From positions 1-64,000 of the forward strand of contig NZ_VKAC01000001.1 of the NCBI RefSeq assembly GCF_008041935.1: a DNA stretch of 64,000 nucleotides, given 5' to 3'. The notes under the pieces were generated by a model. It had not been told where the DNA came from, did not search any database, and was given only the letters and a program-made list of their open reading frames with translations. This DNA comes from Quadrisphaera setariae. GTDB lineage: Bacteria > Actinomycetota > Actinomycetes > Actinomycetales > Quadrisphaeraceae. This document shows positions 1 through 8,000 of this stretch, one piece after another (position 1 is the first letter of the stretch; each line of letters opens with the position of its first letter). A program made the position numbers and the translations under genes.

Positions 1-3
1 CCG

Positions 4-17
4 TGTGAGTGCTCACA
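4..17 (+). promoter_or_regulatory. LacI-type operator upstream of araD
   Basis: A 14-base inverted repeat TGTGAG-TG-CTCACA with perfect 6-base arms lies about 65 bases before the araD start. It resembles operators bound by LacI/GalR-family sugar repressors. The regulator is not in the window, so arabinose-responsive control is an inference. Confidence 0.55.
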
Positions 18-81
18 ATCCCAGTGGCCGCCGGCGTCCGCGCTGGACCGATGTGCGCGCGACGAGGAGCACCCCGCACCC

Positions 82-789
82 ATGAGCACCACCCCCAGCA
101 GCACCCCGAGCAGCGGGACCGCCAGGTCCGACCGGGGCACCCACCGCCGCCTGCGCGAGGAGGTGGCCGCGCTGCACGGGCACCTCGTCCGCTACCAGCT
201 GGTGACCTGGACCGCCGGCAACGTCTCGGCCCGCGTGCCCGGTGAGGACCTGTTCGTCATCAAGGCCTCCGGGGTCGACTACGAGTCCCTCGACTGGCGC
301 GGCGTGGTGGTGTGCGACCTCGACGGCAACCTCGTCGACGGCGAGCACGCCCCCAGCTCCGACACCGCGGCGCACGCCTTCGTCTACCGCTCCCGCTCCG
401 ACGTCGGCGGCCAGGTCCACACCCACAGCCCCTACGCCACGGCGTGGGCGGCCCGGGGCGAGTCCATCCCCTGCGTGCTCACCGCCATGGCTGACGAGTT
501 CGGCGGCCCGATCCCCGTGGGTCCGTTCGCGATCATCGGCGACGACTCCATCGGCCGCGGCGTGGTGGCCACCCTGGCGGAGTCGCGCAGTCCCGCGGTC
601 CTCATGCAGAACCACGGCGTCTTCACCATCGGGAAGGACGCCCGCTCGGCGGTCAAGGCCGCCGTGATGACCGAGGACGTCGCCCGCACCGTCCACCTGT
701 CCCGCCAGCACGGCGAGCCGCTGCCCATCCCCCAGGACGCGGTCGACCGGCTCTTCAACCGCTACCAGAACGTCTACGGCCAGCGCTGA
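82..789 (+). CDS. araD: L-ribulose-5-phosphate 4-epimerase
   Basis: A 235-residue class II aldolase/AraD-family protein expected to convert L-ribulose 5-phosphate to D-xylulose 5-phosphate in the cytosol. GNVSAR at residues 46-51 is the phosphate-loop region. H113 and H115 in HTHSPYAT and H178 in NHGVF match the metal-binding histidines of the family. Length is typical. The ATG is preceded by AGGAG at about 65-69, a slightly long spacing. It is followed 62 bases later by araA, so both are probably one operon, with araB (ribulokinase) expected upstream outside the window. The first 20 residues are Ser/Thr/Pro-rich and not part of the fold. Confidence 0.93.
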   Translation: MSTTPSSTPSSGTARSDRGTHRRLREEVAALHGHLVRYQLVTWTAGNVSARVPGEDLFVIKASGVDYESLDWRGVVVCDLDGNLVDGEHAPSSDTAAHAFVYRSRSDVGGQVHTHSPYATAWAARGESIPCVLTAMADEFGGPIPVGPFAIIGDDSIGRGVVATLAESRSPAVLMQNHGVFTIGKDARSAVKAAVMTEDVARTVHLSRQHGEPLPIPQDAVDRLFNRYQNVYGQR

Positions 790-851
790 CCGCGACGACG
801 CGGACCCAGAACCCGCAGCGCCACCCCCACCCCGGAAGGCTGAGCACACCC

Positions 852-2381
852 ATGTCCCGTACGTCACCCCTGCTCGACCCGTTCTCCACCCGCGAGGTCT
901 GGTTCCTCACGGGCAGCCAGGACCTCTACGGCGAGGAGACCCTCGCCCAGGTGGCCGAGCAGAGCCAGCGCGTCGCCGCGCTGCTCGACGGCGCCGACGC
1001 GGTCCCCGTCCGCGTGGTGTGGAAGCCCGTGGTGAAGAGCTCCGACGCCATCCGCCGCGTCATGCTCGAGGCCAGCGCCGACGACTCGGTGGCCGGCGTC
1101 ATCACCTGGATGCACACGTTCAGCCCGGCCCGGATGTGGATCGCCGGCCTGTCGGTGCTGTCCAAGCCGCTGCTGCACCTGCACACCCAGGCCGACCCGG
1201 CCCTGCCGTGGGCGACCATCGACATGGACTTCATGAACCTCAACCAGGCCGCCCACGGCGACCGGGAGTTCGGGTACGTCCTGTCGCGCCTGCGCTCGTC
1301 GCGCACCACGGTGGCCGGCTACGCCGGTGACGCGGGCGTGCAGCAGCGCGTGGGGGAGTGGGCCCGCGCCGCCGTGGCCGCGTCCGTGGCGCGCTCGCTC
1401 AAGCTGGTCCGCTTCGGCGACACCATGCGCAACGTCGCCGTGACCGAGGGCGACAAGGTCGAGGCCCAGATCCGCTGGGGCGTCGACGTCGAGGCGCTGG
1501 GCGTCAACGCCCTCGCCGACGTCGTCCTGCAGGTCTCCGACGCCGAGGCCGACGCCGTGGTGGCCGAGTACGCCGACCGCTACGAGGTGGCCCCCGAGCT
1601 GCTCCCCGGCGCCGAGCGCGCCGAGTCGCTGCACTACGGCGCCAAGATCGAGGTGGCGCTGCGCCGCGTGCTCGAGGCCAACGGCGCCGAGGCGTTCACC
1701 ACCAACTTCGAGGACCTCGGCACCCTGCGCCAGCTGCCGGGCCTGGCCGTGCAGCGCCTCCTGGGAGACGGTTACGGCTTCGCCGGCGAGGGCGACTGGA
1801 AGACCGCCGCCCTCACGCGCGTCCTCAAGGCGGCCGGCGCCGGCCTGCCCGGCGGCACGGCGTTCATGGAGGACTACACCTACGACCTGGCCCCTGGGCA
1901 GCCGCAGCGGATCCTCGGGGCCCACATGCTCGAGGTCTGCCCGACCATCACCACCTCCACGCCGCGCATCGAGGTGCACCCCCTCGGCATCGGGGACCGC
2001 GAGGACCCGGTCCGCATGGTCCACACCGCCGACCCGGGCGACGCCGTCATCGTCGGCTGGTGCGACCTGGGCGAGCGCTTCCGCCTCGTGGCCAACGAGG
2101 TGCGCGTGGTGACCCCGCCGCAGGACCTGCCCAACCTGCCCGTGGCCCGCGCCGTCTGGGAGCCGCTGCCCGACTGGCGCACCTCCACCGAGTGCTGGCT
2201 CGAGGCCGGCGGTCCCCACCACACCGTCATGACCACCCAGTTCGGCCTCGAGGTCCTGGAGGACCTCGCCGACGTCGTGGGCACCGAGCTCGCGGTCGTC
2301 GGCGCCGGCACCACGACGCGCTCCTTCAAGCGCGAGCTGCGCTGGGAGAGCGCCTACCGCGTCCTGCAGCGCGGCGTCTGA
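852..2381 (+). CDS. araA: L-arabinose isomerase
   Basis: A 509-residue full-length AraA that interconverts L-arabinose and L-ribulose, the first step of the pathway served by araD just upstream. Recognisable segments are [17 protein letters not shown] near the N-terminus, the metal-ligand region with TTNFEDLG and [10 protein letters not shown] in the middle, and [10 protein letters not shown] near the C-terminus carrying the last metal histidine. A GGAAGG Shine-Dalgarno lies about 13 bases before the ATG. The window ends the operon here: 110 non-coding bases follow, and the next gene has its own predicted promoter. Confidence 0.96.
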   Translation: MSRTSPLLDPFSTREVWFLTGSQDLYGEETLAQVAEQSQRVAALLDGADAVPVRVVWKPVVKSSDAIRRVMLEASADDSVAGVITWMHTFSPARMWIAGLSVLSKPLLHLHTQADPALPWATIDMDFMNLNQAAHGDREFGYVLSRLRSSRTTVAGYAGDAGVQQRVGEWARAAVAASVARSLKLVRFGDTMRNVAVTEGDKVEAQIRWGVDVEALGVNALADVVLQVSDAEADAVVAEYADRYEVAPELLPGAERAESLHYGAKIEVALRRVLEANGAEAFTTNFEDLGTLRQLPGLAVQRLLGDGYGFAGEGDWKTAALTRVLKAAGAGLPGGTAFMEDYTYDLAPGQPQRILGAHMLEVCPTITTSTPRIEVHPLGIGDREDPVRMVHTADPGDAVIVGWCDLGERFRLVANEVRVVTPPQDLPNLPVARAVWEPLPDWRTSTECWLEAGGPHHTVMTTQFGLEVLEDLADVVGTELAVVGAGTTTRSFKRELRWESAYRVLQRGV

Positions 2382-2479
2382 CGCTCGGGCGTCCGCAGCG
2401 CGCCGCCGCCACCCGCCGACCCGGGTGGCGGCGGCGAGGTGCGGACGACCTCCGCCAGGTGCCAGCGCGGCGCCGACCG

Positions 2480-2485
2480 TAGGGT
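2480..2485 (+). promoter_or_regulatory. -10 hexamer TAGGGT, leaderless promoter
   Basis: TAGGGT is followed by exactly 6 bases and then the GTG start at 2492, so transcription would begin at or next to the start codon. No convincing -35 box is visible. The same geometry recurs at many genes in this window. Confidence 0.45.
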
Positions 2486-2491
2486 GATCCG

Positions 2492-3283
2492 GTGGCTGTC
2501 GCGGTGACCCTGTCGACGGCGTCGGTGTACCCCCAGGGGGTCGCCGACGCGTTCGAGATGGCGGCCCGCGTCGGCTACGACGGGGTCGAGGTCATGGTGT
2601 GGACCGACCCGGTCAGCCAGGACGAGGACGCCATCGCCGAGCTGTCCGACCACTTCGGGGTGCCGGTGACGTCCGTGCACGCGCCGACGCTGCTGCTCAC
2701 GCAGCGGGTGTGGGGCAAGGAGCCGTGGCCGAAGGTCGAGCGGGCGGCGCGGATGGCCAAGCGGCTGGGGGCGCGCACCGTGGTGGTGCACCCGCCGTTC
2801 CGCTGGCAGAAGGACTACGCCACCGGCTTCGAGGCCGGGGTCCGGCGCATCGCGCAGGCCGAGGGCGTCACCCTCGCCGTCGAGAACATGTACCCCTGGC
2901 GCGCCGGCGGGCGCGAGTTCGCCGCGTACCTGCCCGGGTGGGACCCCTGCGAGCTCGACTACGACGCGCTGCTGCTGGACGTCTCCCACGCCGCCACCTC
3001 CGGGCTCAGCTGCCTGGAGCTGGCGGAGCGCATGGGCGACCGCCTCAAGCACCTGCACCTCACCGACGGCAACGGCTCCCCCAAGGACGAGCACCTCCTG
3101 CCCGGCCAGGGCTCGCAGCCGGTGGCCGAGCTGCTCGCGCACCTGGCAGCGCGGGACTGGCAGGGCGACGCCTGCGTGGAGGTCACCACCCGCCGCAGCC
3201 GCGGCCCGGACGAGCGCCGCGCCGCGCTGGCGGCGGCGCTGGCGTTCGCCCGCGAGCACCTCCGGGTGGGCCCGCAGGGCTGA
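2492..3283 (+). CDS. TIM-barrel sugar phosphate isomerase/epimerase family protein
   Basis: A 263-residue xylose-isomerase-like TIM-barrel protein (AP endonuclease 2 fold). Family features visible are GYDGVEVMVW early, VVVHPPFRW in the middle, the acid/metal segment AVENMYPW, LLLDVSHAATSG and the histidines in LKHLHLTDGNGS. The substrate cannot be told from sequence. Position after araA suggests a sugar role, but a separate leaderless promoter argues it is not strictly part of the arabinose operon. The start is the GTG 6 bases after TAGGGT. Confidence 0.75.
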   Translation: MAVAVTLSTASVYPQGVADAFEMAARVGYDGVEVMVWTDPVSQDEDAIAELSDHFGVPVTSVHAPTLLLTQRVWGKEPWPKVERAARMAKRLGARTVVVHPPFRWQKDYATGFEAGVRRIAQAEGVTLAVENMYPWRAGGREFAAYLPGWDPCELDYDALLLDVSHAATSGLSCLELAERMGDRLKHLHLTDGNGSPKDEHLLPGQGSQPVAELLAHLAARDWQGDACVEVTTRRSRGPDERRAALAAALAFAREHLRVGPQG

Positions 3284-3322
3284 CCGGCCCCGGCTGCGCG
3301 CCGGCCCGACCCGGCGGCCCGC

Positions 3323-3328
3323 TAGCGT
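3323..3328 (+). promoter_or_regulatory. -10 hexamer TAGCGT, leaderless promoter
   Basis: TAGCGT, then GCAGGA, then the GTG start at 3335. The spacing predicts that the transcript starts at the GTG. The short gap to the preceding gene (51 bases) contains this element. Confidence 0.45.
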
Positions 3329-3334
3329 GCAGGA

Positions 3335-4516
3335 GTGGCGGATCGCACGCTAGTGGTCTGGGACGACGCCCTCGCGGCGCACGACTTCGGCCCCGGCCAC
3401 CCCATGGCGCCGCTGCGCCTCGAGCTCACCGCGCGCCTGGCGCGCGAGCTGGGCCTGCTCGAGGCGCCCGGTGTGCGGGTCACGGGCGCCCGCGTGGCGC
3501 CCGACGAGCTCATCACCACGGTCCACGACCCCCGCTACGTGGCGGCCGTCCGCCGCGTCTCGGCGGACCCCCGCCTGGTCGACTTCGCGCACGGCCTGGG
3601 CACCGACGACGACCCGGTCTTCGCGGGCATGCACGAGACGTCGGCGCGCGTGGTGGCCGCCACCGTCGACTGCGTCGACGCCGTCTGGTCCGGCGAGGCC
3701 GAGCACGCGGTGAACGTCAGCGGCGGCATGCACCACGCCATGCCCGACCGCGCCAGCGGCTTCTGCATCTACAACGACGTCGCGGTGGGCATCAACCGCC
3801 TCCTCGAGCGCGGAGCGCGCCGCGTGGCGTACGTCGACCTCGACGTCCACCACGGCGACGGCGTCGAGGCCGCCTTCTGGGACGACCCGCGCGTCATGAC
3901 CGTCTCGCTGCACGAGTCGGGCCGCACGCTCTTCCCGGGCACGGGGTGGCCCGAGGAGACCGGCGGGCCGGGCGCCGAGGGCAGCGCCGTGAACGTCGCC
4001 CTGCCGGCGGGCACCGCCGACGCGGGGTGGCTGCGCGCGGTGCACGCCGTGGTGCACCCGCTCGTGCGCGCCTTCCGCCCCGACGTGCTGGTCACCCAGC
4101 ACGGGGCCGACGCCCACGCGCAGGACCCGCTGGCCAACCTCGCCGTCAGCGTGGACGCGCAGCGCGCCGCTGCGCGGTCCCTGCACGACCTCGCCCACGA
4201 GGTCTGCGGGGGGCGGTGGGTGGCCACGGGCGGTGGCGGGTACGACGTCGTCGACGTCGTCCCGCGGGTCTGGGCCCACCTGCTGGGCATCGCCGCCCAC
4301 GCGCCCGTCCCGCCCGCGACGCCGGTGCCCCCGGGGTGGCGCGACTTCGTCACGGCGCAGGGCTGGGACGCGCCGGAGGCCATGACCGACGGCGCGCAGG
4401 CCTGGTTCTCGCCCTGGGAGGCCGGTGCGGACCCCTCCGACCCGCTCGACAGGGCGGTCCTCGCGACCCGGCGCGCCGTCTTCCCCAACCACGGCCTCGA
4501 CCCCTGGTTCGACTGA
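3335..4516 (+). CDS. acuC: AcuC-like histone deacetylase family protein
   Basis: A 393-residue arginase-fold deacetylase. AcuC-type enzymes remove acetyl groups from protein lysines, notably acetyl-CoA synthetase. The active site is visible: H133-H134 in GGMHHAMPDRASGF, the zinc ligands D170 and H172 in VDLDVHHGDG, and D259 in TQHGADAH. GGGGYD near residue 300 is the conserved glycine loop. Length matches AcuC. The region acuC, BldC-like gene, bS22, glutaredoxin, rex, hemA is a gene order I recall as common in actinobacteria. The exact substrate is inferred. Confidence 0.87.
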   Translation: MADRTLVVWDDALAAHDFGPGHPMAPLRLELTARLARELGLLEAPGVRVTGARVAPDELITTVHDPRYVAAVRRVSADPRLVDFAHGLGTDDDPVFAGMHETSARVVAATVDCVDAVWSGEAEHAVNVSGGMHHAMPDRASGFCIYNDVAVGINRLLERGARRVAYVDLDVHHGDGVEAAFWDDPRVMTVSLHESGRTLFPGTGWPEETGGPGAEGSAVNVALPAGTADAGWLRAVHAVVHPLVRAFRPDVLVTQHGADAHAQDPLANLAVSVDAQRAAARSLHDLAHEVCGGRWVATGGGGYDVVDVVPRVWAHLLGIAAHAPVPPATPVPPGWRDFVTAQGWDAPEAMTDGAQAWFSPWEAGADPSDPLDRAVLATRRAVFPNHGLDPWFD

Positions 4517-4741
4517 GCCGCCGGGCGTCCGCCGCCCAGCGCGGCGCGGCGGAGTCCGACACGCCGCGCGCCACCCACCTGCCCGGTGGATCTCCCGCGG
4601 CGGGCGCGGACCCGTAGCACGATGCCCGGGCAGCGGTCTGCCCCGGCGCGCCGACGCTGCCACCAGGGTGTCTCACACGCTTGTAACTTCCGCAACGACT
4701 TCCCCAGAAGTCACACGTGCCACTACTGTGAGTTGCATCAG

Positions 4742-4767
4742 GTCCCTGGAGCTCAGGGTCCAGGGAC
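4742..4767 (+). promoter_or_regulatory. 5' leader hairpin before the BldC-like gene
   Basis: A perfect 9-base inverted repeat, GTCCCTGGA and TCCAGGGAC, with an 8-base loop ends 5 bases before the GGGAGG ribosome-binding site of the gene at 4782. A possible -10 box TACTGT lies at 4724-4729, so this hairpin would sit in the 5' untranslated region. It could modulate translation. It could instead be a DNA operator. Confidence 0.4.
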
Positions 4768-4781
4768 GACCGGGAGGAACC

Positions 4782-4988
4782 ATGGCGATGGACCGCGACT
4801 TCAGCGGTGTGCGCTTCCTCACCGTGGCCGAGGTCGCCACGATGATGCGCGTGTCGAAGATGACGGTGTACCGCCTGGTGCACTCCGGTGAGATGCCCGC
4901 CGTGCGCGTGGGCCGCTCCTTCCGGGTGCCGGAGACGGCCGTCGACCAGTACCTCTCGCACTCCTTCGTGGAGACCGAGGCGATGTGA
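4782..4988 (+). CDS. BldC-like/excisionase-family helix-turn-helix DNA-binding protein
   Basis: A 68-residue MerR-like winged-helix protein. The helix-turn-helix is FLTVAEVATMMRVSKMTVYRL and the wing is GEMPAVRVGRSFRVP, closely resembling BldC of Streptomyces and mycobacterial Rv0500A. It is a likely global or developmental regulator that binds DNA directly, not a phage excisionase, because nothing around it is phage-like. The start is the ATG at 4782 with GGGAGG 5 bases upstream. Longer in-frame readings upstream lack coding character. It lies just upstream of bS22, as in mycobacteria. Confidence 0.85.
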   Translation: MAMDRDFSGVRFLTVAEVATMMRVSKMTVYRLVHSGEMPAVRVGRSFRVPETAVDQYLSHSFVETEAM

Positions 4989-5092
4989 CCTCCCCCTGAG
5001 CGTTCCGGGCGCACCGCGCGCAGTCGGTACGCTGGGGAGCAGGAGCATCCGCCGGCAGCGCACGCCGCTGCCCCGATCGATCTGAGGCACCG

Positions 5093-5191
5093 ATGGGTTC
5101 GGTCATCAAGAAGCGCCGCAAGCGCATGGCGAAGAAGAAGCACCGCAAGCTGCTGCGCAAGACGCGCCACCAGCGCCGCAACAAGAAGTAG
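5093..5191 (+). CDS. 30S ribosomal protein bS22 (AURKAIP1/COX24 domain)
   Basis: A 32-residue, extremely basic peptide ([20 protein letters not shown] at the start, ending in RRNKK). It matches the small actinobacterial ribosomal protein bS22 seen in mycobacterial 30S subunits. TGAGG lies 6 bases before the ATG, and a possible -10 TACGCT is at 5028-5033, giving a leader of about 50 bases. A strong hairpin terminator follows the stop codon, so it is probably a monocistronic, highly expressed gene. Confidence 0.9.
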   Translation: MGSVIKKRRKRMAKKKHRKLLRKTRHQRRNKK

Positions 5192-5205
5192 GCGCACCTG
5201 CTGCA

Positions 5206-5234
5206 GACCCGCACCGCCTCGCGCGGTGCGGGTC
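5206..5234 (+). terminator. Hairpin terminator after bS22
   Basis: A perfect 12-base-pair stem (GACCCGCACCGC with GCGGTGCGGGTC) and a 5-base loop lie 15 bases after the bS22 stop. No U-tract follows, as is usual in high-GC actinobacteria. Confidence 0.75.
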
Positions 5235-5300
5235 TCGTGCTGTCCGGGGGGCCGTTCGGGTGGTGGGGCGGTGGGTCCCTCGGGCGGAGGGGGTGCCCGG

Positions 5301-5306
5301 TAGCCT
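5301..5306 (+). promoter_or_regulatory. -10 hexamer TAGCCT, leaderless promoter
   Basis: TAGCCT, 6 bases, then the GTG start at 5313. No -35 match is evident. It supports the chosen start of the glutaredoxin-like gene. Confidence 0.45.
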
Positions 5307-5312
5307 CGCCGC

Positions 5313-5579
5313 GTGGAGCAGGGGCTGGGTGGGCGCGCGGACGAGCGCGTGGTGCTCTACGGCCGGCGCGGCTGCCACCTGTGCGACGTGGCGCGCGAGC
5401 AGGTCGCGCGGGCCTGCGCCGTCGCGGGCGCCACCTGGCGGGAGGTCGACGTCGACGACGACGCCGAGCTGGTGGCGCGCTACAGCGACCTCGTGCCCGT
5501 GGTGACGGTGGACGGGCGGCACCACGCCCACTGGCGCGTCAGCGAGGAGGAGCTGCTGGCCGCCCTGGTCCCCCGCTGA
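5313..5579 (+). CDS. Glutaredoxin family protein
   Basis: An 88-residue thioredoxin-fold protein of the short glutaredoxin-like family. The redox motif is CHLC in YGRRGCHLCDVA (about residues 20-30), and the cis-proline loop is LVPVVTVDG. It is expected to exchange thiols/disulfides in the cytosol. The start is the GTG at 5313, placed by the leaderless promoter. It lies directly upstream of rex, but 150 bases and a Rex-type promoter separate them, so it is not in the heme operon. Confidence 0.82.
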   Translation: MEQGLGGRADERVVLYGRRGCHLCDVAREQVARACAVAGATWREVDVDDDAELVARYSDLVPVVTVDGRHHAHWRVSEEELLAALVPR

Positions 5580-5645
5580 CGGCCGTCAGGGCGGCCCTCA
5601 GGGGCCGACGGCCCGCCGGCGCTGCGCGGGCGGCGCGCGCGGACT

Positions 5646-5674
5646 TTGTTCTGCCCTTCACAAGTGCCTAGTCT
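5646..5674 (+). promoter_or_regulatory. Rex operator and promoter of the rex-hem operon
   Basis: TTGTTCTGCCCTTCACAA (5646-5663) matches the Rex operator pattern TTGTGAAnnnnTTCACAA with a perfect right half. Its left end doubles as a -35 box (TTGTTC), and TAGTCT at 5669-5674 follows after 17 bases as -10. Rex bound here would block RNA polymerase, giving autoregulation and NADH-responsive control of heme synthesis. Confidence 0.75.
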
Positions 5675-5730
5675 GGGCTGCCCGCGCCACCCGCGCCGGG
5701 CGCGGCCGAGGCCTGACCCGCAGGTCCCCG

Positions 5731-6516
5731 GTGACGCCAGCTGACTGCCAGCAGGAGCCCTGCAGCACCGTGACAGACCCGCACGCCACCCCGCCGCTGC
5801 GCGCCCAGCGCGACGGCGCCAGGGGCGTCCCCGACGCCACCGTGGCCCGGCTCCCGGTGTACCTGCGCGTCCTCACCGGCCTCGGTGAGCGCGGCGTCGC
5901 CACCGTCTCCAGCGAGGAGCTGGCGCTGGCGGCCGGCGTCGGCTCGGCCACGCTCCGCAAGGACCTCTCCCACCTCGGCAGCTACGGCGTGCGCGGGGTC
6001 GGCTACGAGGTCGCGCGGCTCGTGCAGCACGTGGGCCGCTGCCTCGGCCTGGCCGAGGAGTGGCGCGTCGTCATCGTGGGCATCGGCAGCCTCGGCCGGG
6101 CGCTGGCCAACTACAGCGGCTTCGCCCCGCTCGGCACGCGCGTGGTCGCCCTGCTCGACAGCGACCCCGCGGTGGTCGGCGAGCGCGTCGCCGGGCTGGA
6201 GGTGCTGCCGTCGGCGCGCACCGCCGAGGTGGTGGGCGAGCTGGGCGTGCGGATCGCCGTCCTGGCGGTGCCGGCGAGCGCCGCGCAGGCCGCCTGCGAC
6301 GCCGTGGTGGCGGCGGGCATCACCAGCGTGCTGTCCTTCGCGCCCGTGGAGCTGCAGGTGCCCGCGGGGGTGGAGCTCCGCAGCGTCGACCTGTCCACCG
6401 AGCTGGGCATCCTGGCCTTCCGCGAGCGCCGCCGGGCGGCTGCCGCTGGCGAGCTGTCGCCGGGCCTGGTCGCTGCGGAGGAGCGCGTCACCACGAGCGC
6501 GGGGGCCACGCGATGA
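5731..6516 (+). CDS. rex: Redox-sensing transcriptional repressor Rex
   Basis: A 261-residue Rex. It has an N-terminal winged helix (ATVARLPVYLRVL, GVGSATLRKDLSHLGSYGVRGVGY), an NAD(H)-binding Rossmann fold starting VVIVGIGSLGRAL, and the C-terminal domain-swapped helix near LGILAFRERRR. Rex senses the NADH/NAD+ ratio and represses respiratory genes. It heads the heme operon and overlaps hemA by 4 bases (ATGA). The start could be the GTG at 5731 or, with a better AGGAG, the GTG at 5770. The Rex operator upstream implies autoregulation. Confidence 0.95.
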   Translation: MTPADCQQEPCSTVTDPHATPPLRAQRDGARGVPDATVARLPVYLRVLTGLGERGVATVSSEELALAAGVGSATLRKDLSHLGSYGVRGVGYEVARLVQHVGRCLGLAEEWRVVIVGIGSLGRALANYSGFAPLGTRVVALLDSDPAVVGERVAGLEVLPSARTAEVVGELGVRIAVLAVPASAAQAACDAVVAAGITSVLSFAPVELQVPAGVELRSVDLSTELGILAFRERRRAAAAGELSPGLVAAEERVTTSAGATR

Positions 6517-8000
6517 GCCTGCTGTTCGTGGGGATGTCGCACCGCACCGCCCCCATCGCCCTGCTGGAGCGCGCCGCGCTCGACGCCGACGCGGCCCGCG
6601 AGCTGGCCCGCGACCTGTGCGGCGGCGCCGTCCAGGAGGCCGCGGTGCTGGCCACCTGCAACCGCGTCGAGGTCTACGCGGTGGTGCCCGCCTTCCACCT
6701 CGGCGTCCAGGACCTGTCGGCGGCGCTCGCGCAGCGGGCGGGAGTCCCCCTGGGCGACCTGGCGGAGTCGCTGCTGTTCGCCTACGGCGAGCGCGCGGTC
6801 GAGCACCTGTTCTCGGTCTCCGCCGGCCTGGACTCCATGGCGCTGGGCGAGTCCCAGGTGCTCGGCCAGGTGCGCGCGTCGCTGCGCCGCGGCCAGGAGG
6901 ACGGCACCGTCGGCAGGGTGCTCGACCAGCTGGTGCAGCGCGCCCTGCGCGTCGGCAAGCGCGTCCACAGCGAGACCGGGCTCGACCGCGCCGGCCGGTC
7001 GCTCGTGGAGGCCGCCCTCGAGGGCGCCGACGCGGTGGTCGGTCCCCTGGAGCAGGCGCGGGCCCTCGTCGTCGGTGCCGGCTCGATGAGCGCCCTGGCC
7101 GCCACCACGCTCCAGCGCCTGGGCGTCGGGTCGATCGCGGTGGCCAACCGCACCGCCGCGCGCGCCGAGCGCCTCGCCGCCGCCGTGGGCGGCACGTGGC
7201 TGCCCCTGGACGACCCCGCGGCCCTGCGCGCCGCCCTCGCCGAGGCCGACGTCGTGGTGTCCTGCACCGGCGCCGTCGGCACCGTGCTGGACGCCGCCGA
7301 CGTCCAGGCGGCGCGGGCGCAGCGGCGCTCCGGCGCCGACGGCCTCGCCGCGCCGCAGCTCCTCGTCGACCTGGCCCTGCCCCACGACGTCGACCCGGCC
7401 GCCGGGGAGCTGCCGGGTGTCGAGCTGGTGGGGCTGGACGCCCTGCGCCGCCGTCTGGCGACCACCCCCGAGGACGACGAGGCGCTGGCCGGCGTGGCGG
7501 GCAGCGTCAGGTCCGCGCGCGCCGTGGTCGCCGAGGAGGTGGCCGGCTACCTCGCCGAGCAGCGCGCGGCCGCGGTGGCGCCGACGGTGGCCGCGCTGCG
7601 CTCCCTGGCCCGCGACGTGGTGGAGGCCGAGGTCTCCCGGCTGCGGGGGCGCCTGGGCGCCGACGCCGACCCGCGCGTGGTGGCCGAGGCCGAGCTGGCC
7701 GTCCACCGCGTCACCGAGAAGCTCCTCCACACGCCGACCGTGCGGGTCAAGGCCCTCGCGGCCGACGGCGCTGACGGCGCCGGCTACGCCGCGGTCCTGC
7801 GCGAGCTGTTCGACCTCGACGGCCCCGCCAGCGGCCTCGCCGGGCTGGGCGGTCTGGGTGCCGGCCCTGTCGCGCCGACGGTGTCCACCGCCGGCAGCGC
7901 CTCGACGGGCGGCGGCAGCGTGGCCGAGGTGCTGCGGGCCGTCGCCGCGCCGGCCACCGGGTCCGTCCCCGTGGTCGCCACCGAGGAGGGTGCGGCGTGA
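6513..8000 (+). CDS. hemA: Glutamyl-tRNA reductase
   Basis: A 495-residue HemA that reduces glutamyl-tRNA(Glu) to glutamate-1-semialdehyde, the first committed step of C5-pathway heme synthesis. The catalytic cysteine is C49 in ATCNRVEVYA. GESQVLGQVR and the NADPH-binding VVGAGSMSALAA follow in order, then the C-terminal dimerisation helices. The start is the ATG at 6513 overlapping the rex stop; longer upstream readings run through rex. The last 60 residues are a Gly/Ala/Ser-rich tail. It overlaps hemC by 4 bases (GTGA). Confidence 0.97.
   Translation: MSLLFVGMSHRTAPIALLERAALDADAARELARDLCGGAVQEAAVLATCNRVEVYAVVPAFHLGVQDLSAALAQRAGVPLGDLAESLLFAYGERAVEHLFSVSAGLDSMALGESQVLGQVRASLRRGQEDGTVGRVLDQLVQRALRVGKRVHSETGLDRAGRSLVEAALEGADAVVGPLEQARALVVGAGSMSALAATTLQRLGVGSIAVANRTAARAERLAAAVGGTWLPLDDPAALRAALAEADVVVSCTGAVGTVLDAADVQAARAQRRSGADGLAAPQLLVDLALPHDVDPAAGELPGVELVGLDALRRRLATTPEDDEALAGVAGSVRSARAVVAEEVAGYLAEQRAAAVAPTVAALRSLARDVVEAEVSRLRGRLGADADPRVVAEAELAVHRVTEKLLHTPTVRVKALAADGADGAGYAAVLRELFDLDGPASGLAGLGGLGAGPVAPTVSTAGSASTGGGSVAEVLRAVAAPATGSVPVVATEEGAA

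Noticed and set aside
4782-4988. Phage excisionase
   Set aside because: The sequence fits BldC-like regulators and the neighbours (acuC, bS22, glutaredoxin, rex) are chromosomal housekeeping genes. No integrase or attachment site is present.
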